A stretch of DNA of 64,000 nt, from NCBI GenBank assembly GCA_028023455.1, contig JAQFVV010006199.1, positions 7,202,972 to 7,266,971 on the forward strand, written 5' to 3'. The notes beneath the pieces were generated by a model, which saw only the letters and a program-made list of their open reading frames with translations, searched no databases and had not been told where the DNA came from. The number at the start of each line of letters is the position of its first letter. Positions within the stretch are counted from its first letter, which is position 1. Positions 12,990-23,060 of the stretch are shown in pieces. Made by a program: the position numbers and the translations under genes. Source of the stretch: Epiperipatus broadwayi. Its lineage: Eukaryota > Onychophora > Udeonychophora > Euonychophora > Peripatidae.

Positions 12990-14960
12990 TATTTAGATGA
13001 ATAATAAAAGACAAACTGTTCTTATGCTTTTCTTGATCAATCATATGTTCATTGGTACATGCATATTTTTTTATTTTAAAAACATCTGGTATTTTTCATT
13101 TTAATCATTACTTTCTCATCTTTATATTATTTTTCAATAGGCTCACTGATTTCATTGATATATATCCATGCCACATTTTTTCCACAAATGCAGCAGTTTT
13201 TATTTTTCAGTATTTTCCAATTTGGGTTTTGTAGAAGTTAGTAGTCCTCATAGTGTACTATAACTTTCAAAAGCTGTTCTGATATTAGACTGATGCAGAT
13301 TTTCTTTAGTTTATCTCTCTATCCCTGATATGTATGAATACACTAATGTATGGTGGATCTTTTTTTTTTGCTTTCTATTTAAGTTTTTCTTAAGAATAGT
13401 TGATAGATATCTATTTTTTATGAGAATTTGTTCTATGTAAGACTTCCTTTTTTTCCAAATCACTAGTTTCTGAACAAACTTCTTTTGTAGTTTTCTTTTT
13501 TTTTTATGAGTAATCTTGTCACAAGAACATCTAAGAATGCTAATTTTTGTTGTGTACTAATCTACTGTAAAGTTGTTGTTGATGTGTGTTTAGAATGTTT
13601 GTGATAGTGATTCACCATATGGTCATATAACAAATTTATCATTAACATAATGAAATCAGATTTTAGATAGAGACAGTATTCAAGTTCTTCTATGCAAATA
13701 TTACTAATCAGGAGTGGCAGTAGTGAACTTATAAATCATTCTTTGATTTTATTAGAAGAATACTGTGTTGTATTGAAAATATATTATTGTTAATCAGAGT
13801 GTTGAGAATTCCATTATACTATTTTGTTTGTAAGCTATTGTTATTTAATCTTTTGCTTATAATAAGTAGTGTTTCATACAAAGTATATTTGTGATTAAGT
13901 ATTCCATATTAAAGCTTGACAATGTGTCACCTTCTTCAATTTTTATGTTCTTGGTTAATTCCACAAAGTGCTTAGAATTCCTGATAATGATCTGCATTTT
14001 TTAATGCCAAAAGAGTAAGAACTTTATGAGAAATCTAAGTTTTGACATAGAGAATTTTTAAAACTAAGAATGTATCTTAATAGGACATAGTTCTTTATGG
14101 ATTTTTAGGTAAATCATAAAGGGATGGAATTTTGCTGAAATATGAAGTTAATTTACTTATTTCTGAACCAGTGACATACCTACAATGCTTTCTAAATAAT
14201 GCTTGAAACTTTGTTTCTGTAGATAGTATTAGATTTTTTGCCATCTTATTGCTTTGGCCTGATGTGAAGACTCTTATTTTATTATCATAATCAGTAGTAT
14301 CCATTACAACTGTAACATTGCCCTTGATAGCAAGAAGAATGAATGTAGATTTGTCTAGTTTGAGAAATTGCCTCTCACAAAAGTAATATTTGATTTAAGT
14401 TATTGATGTTTTTTTAAGTGTTCTTTTTATTTACTCTGCTACTTTTTCTGGAAGCAATTTTTCAGTGACTTCCTCAGTTGCGCCATTATATTTAATAATG
14501 AAATATTAGATGAGGTGATGATAAAGTTTAATTCAGAAGTTTTAGCATTTGTTAGATGTTTAGAATGAAGAATTTTAACTGATAAGCTTCTAGATTGCTT
14601 AGCACAGTATAAGCTTTTCTTTTGATGTTCTTTTATTTTTTCCATGTAATTTAGAAAATGTTATTTTACTGATTGAAACATTTTTGTGAAGTCTTCATCA
14701 GTAAGTTTATTCTTTAGAAAACTTCTGCATTAATAATGTTATGCAGGATTTGAGCAACAAAGCCTCATTTTCTGCAGGATTTTTTTTAGCTCTCATGGAG
14801 AAATTGGAGATTTTACTTGCACAATTTTAGGGACAACCCCTTCAAATTTACATTTACTCAGGGAAATTGATTTTTTTATTGCATCCATATTGAAAAATAA
14901 TTTCTCATAATGTCAAAAGTTGTTACAGTATTGGTTCCTTACTGAATACTTAATAAATTG
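12990..14960 (-). pseudogene. Penelope-like element, RT plus GIY-YIG relic, nearly full length
   Basis: Reading the minus strand, PLE landmarks appear in order. The N-terminal DKG-type block reads KGNVTVVMDTTDYDNKI (about 14275-14325). The LYGLPKIH motif is worn to LYDLPKN (14101-14121). A KNSKHFVE..KNI segment lies at 13928-13983. The RT catalytic YVDD block has become YVND (13638-13649), followed by a PYGES segment with a stop (13603-13620). Next come a YI.GISERI-like linker (about 13310-13370) and a GIY-YIG start with CxxCG and IYINEISEPI (about 13130-13200). Many stops and frameshifts separate the pieces, and the catalytic second Asp context is altered, so it is inactive. PLEs are retroelements with RT fused to a GIY-YIG endonuclease. 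Family identity is confident from motif order; the exact ends are not seen. Confidence 0.82.
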
Positions 14961-15045
14961 TCTTTTCTCTTCACCAATAAAAATTGTAATTATAAATGGG
15001 GGATTTTTTTCGCATACGTTAGTGAAGCTATAATTATAATTTAAG

Positions 15046-15072
15046 ATTAAGTATCCTTTCGGGATACTTAAT
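15046..15072. other. Small perfect hairpin
   Basis: ATTAAGTATCC and its reverse complement are separated by five bases (TTTCG). It lies just upstream, in minus sense, of the PLE relic. Function is unknown. Confidence 0.6.
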
Positions 15073-15239
15073 AAAATGCCACCATCAAATATTCAGACAA
15101 ACATATATAAATTGACTAGTATATATATAAAAACTAACCACATAAAAAGAAAATCAAATAAATTAAAACATTTGTTTAATATAGTATTAAACAAAAATAA
15201 ATTATAATCACATAAATATATTTAACACCCTTTCATCAT

Positions 15240-15995
15240 ACTAAAATTAATATAAGTGTGATCAATCATTAAACAAAAGCTTTATAAATATATTAAATAA
15301 TCTCAATATTACCATATATTCTTTTAAATTCATATAAATAAAGAATACAATAAACAACAAATGACCCCCCAAAAGTATTTCATGCTGAACCAGCACTCAT
15401 CAGTTGTCCAAGTCACTATCTCTTATATATATCTTTATTATATGAATTTATCTATATTAAATAATTACATTTTGAATTACAAGTGTCAAATTAACTCAAT
15501 CCACATCTTTGTTCACCATCCACTTTAGATAAATATAATAATGACTATTATTAATCATTTACTAAACTAGAAATTATCTCTAGCACAGACATAAACTTTA
15601 AAACTCAATTAAAGATTAATATATCTGATTTTTTAAAATTAAACACAAATACATGATGAGTTCAGTACAAAATGCATTTTGGGGTCATTTGTCTTTTATT
15701 ATATCTCTATTTATATGAATTTAAAAGAATATGTGGTAATATTGAGATTATTTAATATATTTATAAAAATATTACATATGGGAAAAAGAAATGTGAATAA
15801 GTCCATGGATTTAATTTTAAAAAATCAGATATATTAATCTTTAATTGAGTTTTAAAGTTTATATCTGTGCTAGAGATAATTTCTAGTTTACTAAATGAAT
15901 AATAATAATCATTACTATGTTTATCTAAAGTGTATAGTGTCAAAGATGTGGATTGAGTTAATTTGACACCTGTAATTCAAAATGTAATTAACCTG
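15240..15995 (-). repeat. Inverted-repeat element with hammerhead-like core (PLE pseudo-LTR candidate)
   Basis: Two arms in opposite orientation make up this block. 15461-15640 is inverted relative to about 15813-15990, and 15278-15381 is inverted relative to about 15670-15780. In the minus-oriented arm a hammerhead-like core is present: CTGATGA (15397-15403), a 6-bp stem II with a GTT loop, and GAAA (15378-15381). Stem I and III pairings are poor, so this copy is probably dead. The plus-oriented arm has a more damaged core near 15652-15680. The minus arm lies upstream of, and in the same sense as, the PLE relic at 13.0-15.0 kb, as a PLE 5' pseudo-LTR with an inverted tail would. That link is inference. 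Confidence 0.6.
15376..15420 (-). ncRNA. Degenerate hammerhead ribozyme core
   Basis: On the minus strand CTGATGA is followed by GTGCTG-GTT-CAGCAT, a clean stem II, and then by GAAAUAC. The GAAAUAC continuation is shared with the better-preserved copies at 43.7 and 44.2 kb. I could not find a good stem III closure or a full stem I, so self-cleavage is not expected here. Confidence 0.55.
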
Positions 15996-15999
15996 AACA

Positions 16000-16480
16000 A
16001 TATTGCAATCTAAAAACAAATGTTTTCTCTGCCATCATATACTCATTAATTACTCAAATTTACTCTGGAATGAGAAAAACTTCTGTTAACATATTGATTG
16101 CCAAGAAATTTTGAATTTTTCTCATATATCAATCTGAGTTAAATATTTTATTTTTATCATTTAATCTCAAAATAAAAATTTCTTATTGCTAAACAAAAAA
16201 AAAAATGATGAAAAATATATTCATCATTTGATATGTGGATAAAAAAAAAAAATTTCTCAGGCACTACATTATGAAATTTTTTTAAATTAAAATAATTTAT
16301 TAATTTTTAAATTTTGAATTATTATTATTATTTTTACCTAGTGGTATACTATTTATTATAATTTGCTTTATAAAAGTGTTAAAGATGTCTAAAATCATTT
16401 ACTTCAAATAAAATAAAAATTGATAATTATTACTATTCATTTATTAAGGTAAAAATAAATATATCATTCCTAGAATGGAT
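16000..16480. other. AT-rich spacer, nothing recognised
   Basis: Long A and T runs and short TA-rich stretches. No repeat or coding match was noticed. Confidence 0.5.
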
Positions 16481-16489
16481 AAAATATTA

Positions 16490-16960
16490 ACTTTAAATCT
16501 AAACATTAATATATCTGTTTTCTAACTAAATTTAAACAAATGGATTAATTTATCTTTCTTTTTTCATAAGTGATATCTCTTTTTAAATATACTTAAAATT
16601 TACATTCTACCATACATGTTAGAACATATAAATAAGGTCATATGAAAAAGACAAATAACCTCAAAATGTATTCCATGTTAAACTAGCACTCTTTAGTTGG
16701 CACAATACAATTTCTTACACATGCCTTCCTCATTTGTTTAGTATTACAACTTGATTTACAAACATGAAACTGAAAAGAAAGATGTAATTGAATTATTCAT
16801 GTGTTTATGTTTAATTAAAATAGATATATTAATCTTTAACTGAAGTTTAAAGTTTATATCTGAGTTAGAAATAGTGTAATAACCTCTACCTTAATAAATA
16901 ATTAGTAATAATTTATCTGAAATAGATAGTATCAAAATTATGAGTAAAAAAAAAAGATAC
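16490..16960 (+). repeat. Second inverted-unit copy of the 15 kb family beside a PLE fragment
   Basis: The minus-oriented part (about 16620-16710) matches the 15.4 kb core region: stem II GTGCTAG-TTTAACAT and then GGAATAC, with the ribozyme core worn to CTAAAGA. The plus-oriented part (about 16815-16940) matches 15815-15950, including GATATATTAATCTTTAA and AAAGTTTATATCTG. This is again an inverted head then a direct unit, and it is followed at 17.08 kb by plus-strand PLE coding sequence. Confidence 0.5.
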
Positions 16961-17026
16961 ATGTAAATAAAATTATAATAATTTGATATTGATAAATATT
17001 AAACAATTAAGGAAGCCATATGTAAG

Positions 17027-17705
17027 AGATTGTGACCTGGAGTACTGAAAGAAATAAAAAAGAAAAATGATAGGCTTACATTGAATAAAAAGATGACAAA
17101 GGAACAAAAGTTGCAGATCCAGAAGGAATATATTAAATATGAATATAATGATAGGGTTATAAGAAATATATTGAGGAATAGGAGTGGATATAAAAAAATT
17201 AATAATAAAAATAAAAGAAAAAATAAGAAATGGATTTCTATTCCATATTCAAAGGAGGTATATAAAATTCTGAGTAATAGGGAAGAAAAAATGGATGAGA
17301 ATATAGGCATAGAATGGAAAAATAGTCAATCATTAAAAAGGTTAGTGAGCAATGTAAAAATGAGAAATGATAGGAGTGATCAGATAGGAATAGCTTATAA
17401 AATTATGTGTAAGGGATGTATGCTGGTATATATAGATCAGTTGGCAAAGTAATATAGAAAGGGAGAAGGAACATGACAGAGCAAGTAAATAAGGAGAAAT
17501 TAAATCAGGACTATTTTGCCATTTTTTAGAAATAGGGCATGTTATAAAATGTGAAGAAAGTATTGAAGTGATAAAATATTGTAGAAATTATAAAGAAAAG
17601 AAAGTGTATGAGACAATGTATATACAAGAAAATAAAGAGAAATGTATGAATTTAGTACAAGACTCAATAAAGTTGGGAGGAAAATGGACATTAAATAAAA
17701 ATTGA
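17027..17705 (+). pseudogene. Penelope-like element C-terminal fragment (RT tail plus GIY-YIG)
   Basis: The open frame 17081-17452 (123 codons) has a segment resembling the PLE post-RT linker, an IPYSKEVYKIL block, a SLKRLVSNVK block, then YKIMCKGCMLVYID (17394-17435). That last block is the GIY-YIG start with its two cysteines. After a frameshift at about 17450 the domain continues with H-containing FLEIGHVI (about 17522-17546), a KERKVYETMYI helix and KEKCMN, ending near 17705. The RT palm is absent. Base use is purine-rich on the plus strand, unlike the spacer around it. In PLEs the GIY-YIG endonuclease nicks the target to prime reverse transcription. This copy is truncated and frameshifted. 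Confidence 0.75.
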
Positions 17706-18034
17706 AAAGTATAAAAACATTTTTTAGCGCTGAGGTTGGTCAATAGAGGGTGTGCTAAGATATGTAAATCATGTGACATTTTGAATTGATGTAACATCTT
17801 GACAAGGTTCAATTTTGAAAAGTTGATTAGATGAAAATAAATATATGATAAAAATATATCATTGTCTTTTAAGGTGTAATTATGGTTACATATTTAATTC
17901 AGTGATAAAGTATATAAGAAAGGCAATATAATGGTTTTAAAGGAATAATCATCAAGTTATATATATATTAAAATAAAATAAGCATATAACAATAAAAGAT
18001 ATTAGTAAAATTACAAAATTTCTGTTAAATTTTT
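17706..18034. other. Spacer or 3' part of the PLE fragment
   Basis: The first 190 bases, up to about 17900, could be 3' untranslated sequence of the PLE fragment. No hammerhead core was found here, and the rest is AT-rich. Confidence 0.35.
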
Positions 18035-18125
18035 CCACAACCATGAAGATGTTCAGCCTGTGGCTTAAGGGCCACATGCACTCTAGGATAGCTATGAATG
18101 CAGTCCAATGCAAAATTACAAACTT
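18035..18125 (+). repeat. Possible hAT terminal remnant
   Basis: The patch carries GTGGCTTAAGGGCCACATGC followed by a GAATGCAGTCCAATGCAAAAT-like stretch. A related word (GGCAACATGCAGCTCT) lies at 44777-44792, just upstream of the hAT transposase relic. Such GGCCACATGC plus ATGCAAAAT words are common at ends of ZBED/GTF2IRD2-like hAT elements; that comparison is from memory and should be tested. Confidence 0.35.
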
Positions 18126-21100
18126 ATTTAAATCATTATAAGATTTTTGTTGTGATTACATGTCACAATGTGATTGAAATAAACATATGTGTACACTTAA
18201 ATACAATGTCAAATATACAACTAGTTTTATATTTCCCTTCTTTACTTTTATAATATATATATATAAACATCAATGATGTTTTATTATTTAGATATGGACA
18301 TTTTCTTTAATAGTGATCATAAACTTAGAATATGCTTAATGATTTTGGATCACTGCATAATTAAGATTATTATTTTAAGGACTTTTTGCCTTATCTGTGG
18401 TGGAAGTCACAAAAATTATGCATAGGCTTTTTTGTGTTCATCACCATTCAATAATATTTGTACATCTGATGGGTGGCTCAAGACATCTCTTCTTTTTCAA
18501 TGTGACCAGAGATTCAAAAAGATGGATACCCCTTCTTGACTATCACAATTCACTATAAATAGCAATCATCCTTGATATCAAAGAAGTGCTCATAAGATTG
18601 ATGGCTTCAGAAATTAACAAATGTTAATGATGATTAATATTTATAGCAAATTGTGGATAATTACATGTATGTATTTATAGAAGGTTTTGTTCAATAGTTT
18701 TATACAATAGTTTTCATTTGAGGAAGTTTATCTGTTTATTATGCTATGAAGTAAATTTTATAGAAATTTTATAAATTTTATTACTATCTTTAATTATATA
18801 ACAATTTTTACTTCTTTTATTATGTAATTCTATAATAAGTTTTTATTGGTTTCCAAAGAAAAGATTAATTTAGTTAAACTTTAAGTAATAAATAGCTAAG
18901 CAATGCTTTCAGCCTAGAAGGTCATATTCATAGCATTTAAACTCAGTGGCTGACACTATTATTGAGGGAAAAATCACTTATTATTTAAAGTTTAAATAAA
19001 TTATTCTTTTCTTTGATTTGAAAGCAAATAAATACTTAGCATAGAATTAGTATTTTCATTTTTATGTATTTGTTCTATTTTGTAACAGCATAGGATTAGT
19101 AAATATTATATATATAATGAAAAACCTTCAGCAATTAAACAGTAAAAAAAAGAGACAATTATAAAAACTTTGATATTAATGCTACCAGTGGCCAAAGAAG
19201 AAAAAGATGAATTAAAAAGAACTTCATTATTTAGATTTCATAATCATATATATATATTGATAATAAAAATATTTAACCAAGCATTACTAAAGTGTGCAAA
19301 AAACAAAAAAGACAAGCCAATTATTTATAGCGGTATAATTTTACAAAATTTACAAATCAATAAATTTATATGTAATGTATAAAGGATTCAAACTCCAACC
19401 CCCACTTCTATATTAATGCAGGGTAAAAAAAATATGACATTTTTCAAAAATTATAATCAATCCAAATTCATAATTTTAGGTTTAACATGTGCTAAAAATT
19501 AGAATAACAGTTGTTTTTAAAAAGGTGAAAATCAAATTAGGTTTGATATTGGGCTTTTTTAAAAAAAATATCGTTATCGTTTTAAACTTGGATTATACTA
19601 ATCTATGATCTATATAACAATATACATCTATAAATGCGTATACAATATTAACTTCTTTTATATTTTGATTTCTAATTACGACTTACATCATTTTTTTTGT
19701 ATAAATTAAGCATTGTTGATAATCAATCCATATGTGTAAAAATTTCAATAATATCAGACCATTTGAATTAATAAAGCCAATGATAAAGTTTACAATGCCT
19801 ATCACACATAAAATAAAGTCTCAAAAAATGTATTTTAATGCTGTTGATACAATAAGAATAAAAGTTAATTTCCCTTGAAAATTTTGAATCTACAACTCTA
19901 GAGCACAAACAAATAAATACAAGTACTACTGCATAAAATATTTTAAAATATCATTGATTTTCATTGATACCTCTAGGAATTCCAGCAACAGAAGATAATG
20001 TTAGACTTAACATCACATCAAAAACTATGCAGCCTTCTTTTCTCTAATAATCTGTATTTTCAAAAAAAAAAAAAAGTCTTTGTCCATCTATTTAATCAAT
20101 TAAACTTCTGAAATATGACTTTCATTAAGAGCAATAAATCTCTCTAGTTATAGTCAATATAAAAACAAGCCAATTTCATCTATAATTGTCTTGAGTCATG
20201 TTTATAGAATTATGTATATATATTAAAATAGAATGGATTTTATTACCTACATACTGAGATTTACAAAAAAAAAATTCTTGTAAAAAAAAAAAAATAGTTA
20301 TTGAAACTTTAACAGTGAGCTAAATTTTTTTAATAGAATTAAACTCATGCTACAGACATTAATTATAGATCGTTAATAAAACAATTTTTTTATCAGCTTG
20401 TTTTTTTAAAAAGGCAAAAACATAGAACTCTATTATTTTATGCCTCTATTACATGATAAGTTTGTATTGGATCTATCTAAATGTACTACTAGCTGAAATT
20501 TTTCATATACAGGGACTATGGATTCAATATGGTTTTGCATAGACCTAAACTAAGTAATTGTAGAATAGTGTATTAAAAATTTCATAAAATAAAAGCTTCA
20601 CTTAGAACCTCATGAAATAAATTAATGCAAAAAATCACACACACAAGCATAAAAAATCCAGTTAATATTTTTATTATTATATTGTATATTTATAACAGAT
20701 AATTTGACTCAATTCTTTATAAACTTAAAAAAGAAGAAAAATTCTATCTTTTTTTGTCTCAGCCTTTTTGCAATGGCTATATTGAATATAAATAATAACA
20801 ATAATCATTCCATATATATTTAACAGTCTTCTTTAGAGTTGTAAATATATAAACTTATAAAAGTTTACTTAAAATTATCTATTAATGCAAATATATATAT
20901 GTTTTAAAATTTTGATAGGTTAAATGTAAGATTTAATATAAATTAATTTTAGATATAATTTTAAAAATTAATATAAATAAAATGTGTATTAGTTTATGGT
21001 TGAAAAAGATTTAAAAATAAATAATTGATATAATGTATTTTAATTTTTTTATAGAAAATTTAATTATTGTAGTAGTATGTATATATATGATGTAGTTCTG

Positions 21101-21150
21101 AATAAACAAAACTGTCAGCTTAAATTTAGAAATAAATAAGTTGCACTAAG
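18126..21150. other. AT-rich spacer, nothing recognised
   Basis: No convincing coding sequence. The frame 19170-19382 is Lys/Ile-rich without motifs. 18400-18610 is a little less AT-rich but no family was recognised. Confidence 0.45.
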
Positions 21151-21157
21151 TATATAT

Positions 21158-21241
21158 AGTATGATGATTATTAATAATAATAACTTAAATACGGAATATA
21201 TATGGTATGATTATTATTAATAATAATAACTTAAATACGGA
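21158..21241 (+). repeat. Tandem duplication, unit about 46 bp
   Basis: Two copies of a unit with GTATGAT, TTATTAATAATAATAACTT and AAATACGGA occur back to back, differing at a few bases. Confidence 0.7.
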
Positions 21242-21717
21242 GTTATCATTGGTAAATAAAATATAGAAATCATTTGTCATTTGAAAATATAATTTAGTGC
21301 CTGAGATCAAAATTAAATCTTATATAAAAAGTATTTAGAGATAATAATCAATGTGTAAAAAATATGACGATTCAAAGAGAAAGCATATAAATTAACAAAA
21401 TTGAAATATACTTGGGATTGTTAATGACACTTATACCTAAACAAATTTTTATTTTAGACAAAATGAAACAAAACTATATTTCCGTTTTTATTTCTAAAAT
21501 AAAAAATTCTGCAATCTAATATAAACATGGGAAATATTATTACCCTTAATTATTACATCTTTGTATGTATTTAACATTGTCTTATTTATACAATTTTGTT
21601 TCCTCTTTTTTCTTAATAAAAACAAAACAAACATTTATATATTAACCTTTTTCAAATTAAAAAAAAAAATCAAGCATAAATTCCCTCTAGCTGGTCAATC
21701 AGTTTATATGATTGAAC

Positions 21718-21862
21718 ATTGTCTTTTACTTTTATACGTTTCATATAAGGATGAGCAAAAAGCATTTTTTGAATTAAATTCATCCATTATTAAAAAATTA
21801 TGTTATTGTTTTGACTGTTGTGTGACAATAATTCAAAGGTAATGGCAATAATGCATATACAT
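21718..21862 (+). repeat. Dispersed repeat shared with 31.1 kb
   Basis: The order TTTACTTTTATACG, GTTTCATATAAGGA, GCATTTTTTGAAT, AAATTCAT, TTATTAAAAAA, AATTCAAAGGTAATGG recurs at 31095-31200. Both copies also encode a similar short peptide (LLLxxVSYK...), but no known domain. In this copy the repeat ends just before the LINE begins. Confidence 0.6.
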
Positions 21863-21881
21863 ATATTGTAATGGACAGTAG

Positions 21882-22151
21882 GAACATCAATATCCAACAC
21901 CAGAATTGATTAGGAATTTGAGTAAGATTAAAGGAAGAGTAGGGGTAGTTGGATTATTACCAAGATTTGACAAGAGGTATTTATTATATAGAGCATGTTT
22001 TATAAATGAGAGATTAAAAAAATTGTGTGAGAGAAATGATGTTATGTTTGTGGATAAGTGGGATTGGTTTATTGAAAAGAGAGAGTTATATAGTAAAGAC
22101 GGATTGCACTTAGAAAAAGAAGGAAGTGAAGTTTTAGGGAATCTGATTTAG
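21882..22151 (+). pseudogene. LINE ORF1-type SGNH/GDSL esterase domain, 5'-truncated
   Basis: The plus frame reads a helix, the strand VGVVGLLPR, a segment ERLKKLCERNDVMFVD, then W..F and the terminal block LYSKDGLHLEKEGSEVLG. The Asp and His of DGLHL match the catalytic DxxH of block V in SGNH hydrolases, the domain found in ORF1 of CR1-like elements. The upstream blocks with the nucleophile Ser and the GxND Asn are absent because the copy starts here. The domain ends at a stop at about 22149, and about 230 bp later the endonuclease begins. Confidence 0.75.
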
Positions 22152-22383
22152 AAAAAATATAATATGGGAAACTTATAAAGGAGGTGGAGTTTTAAATTGC
22201 AGTATTATCAAAAAGAAGAAGAATGGACATGTAAGAAATAAGCAAAGGGTAGTTGATTTAGATATAAGTGTAGATGTGGAGAGGAAATGGATCTGTAAAA
22301 TTAATGGTGAGCAAGTTATTTATAAACATAATGGAGAAGAACGAATTAAAAGAATTTATAAAAGAGTAGTTATGAAAGAAGAA

Positions 22384-23060
22384 ATTGTTAAAATTGGTTA
22401 TTTGAATTTACAAGGTGGTAAGAGACCAGAAAAGTGACTGGAATTAAACAAAACAATTGAAAATGAAGAGCTTGAGGTATTAGCAGTAGTAAAAACATAT
22501 CTAAGAGAAGAACCTATTCTGGAAGATTTGGCATGGCATGGTAGAAATAGAAAAAAAAAAGGAAAAAAAGGTTATGGTATAGGTGTTATATCAAAAAAAT
22601 ATCTAAATACTGTTAATGTCAAGAACATTTGTGGTTTAAAATAAAGTTGGGAAGACAAGAATGAATGATGGCTATACTTTATATAGCCACTAGTGATAGT
22701 CAAATTATAATGGAGTGGAACAGTAGCATATATGAATGCCTAGTTAAGAATATATAGAATTTTAAAGAAAAGGGAAGAGAATAATGCTTATAGGGATATG
22801 AATGGATATATTGAAGAAATTGATGATGTAGATAATAAGAATAGACAGCTTTTGAAGAAATTTTGTCAGAGTGAATTTGAGCATTGGAAACTTATCAAAT
22901 ATTTATGAGGGACAATACACATGGTCTAGAAATATATTCCACACAATAGATTATGTATTGGTAAAAGAAGAGGGAGTGAATAAAGTGCAAAAAATTAAAA
23001 TGTTTGATAATAAAGAGAAAGTATGTAATAATGATCATAACTTCATTGTAATAGAAATGG
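22384..23060 (+). pseudogene. LINE APE-type endonuclease domain, copy 1
   Basis: It starts with KIGYLNLQGG, the first APE block, where Asn is the metal-site residue. EVLAVVKTYLRE follows, in which the catalytic Glu expected before TxL is replaced by Lys (about 22489-22491). Then come a GRNR..KGGxG-like strand, a YTWSR block, IDYVLV, and the terminal NNDHN block with Asp and His intact (23033-23038). Part of the middle is deleted or frameshifted (22640-22870). It is not functional. Confidence 0.75.

Noticed and set aside
16999-17310. 103-codon minus frame rich in Phe and Leu
   Set aside because: It is the antisense shadow of the PLE C-terminal frame.
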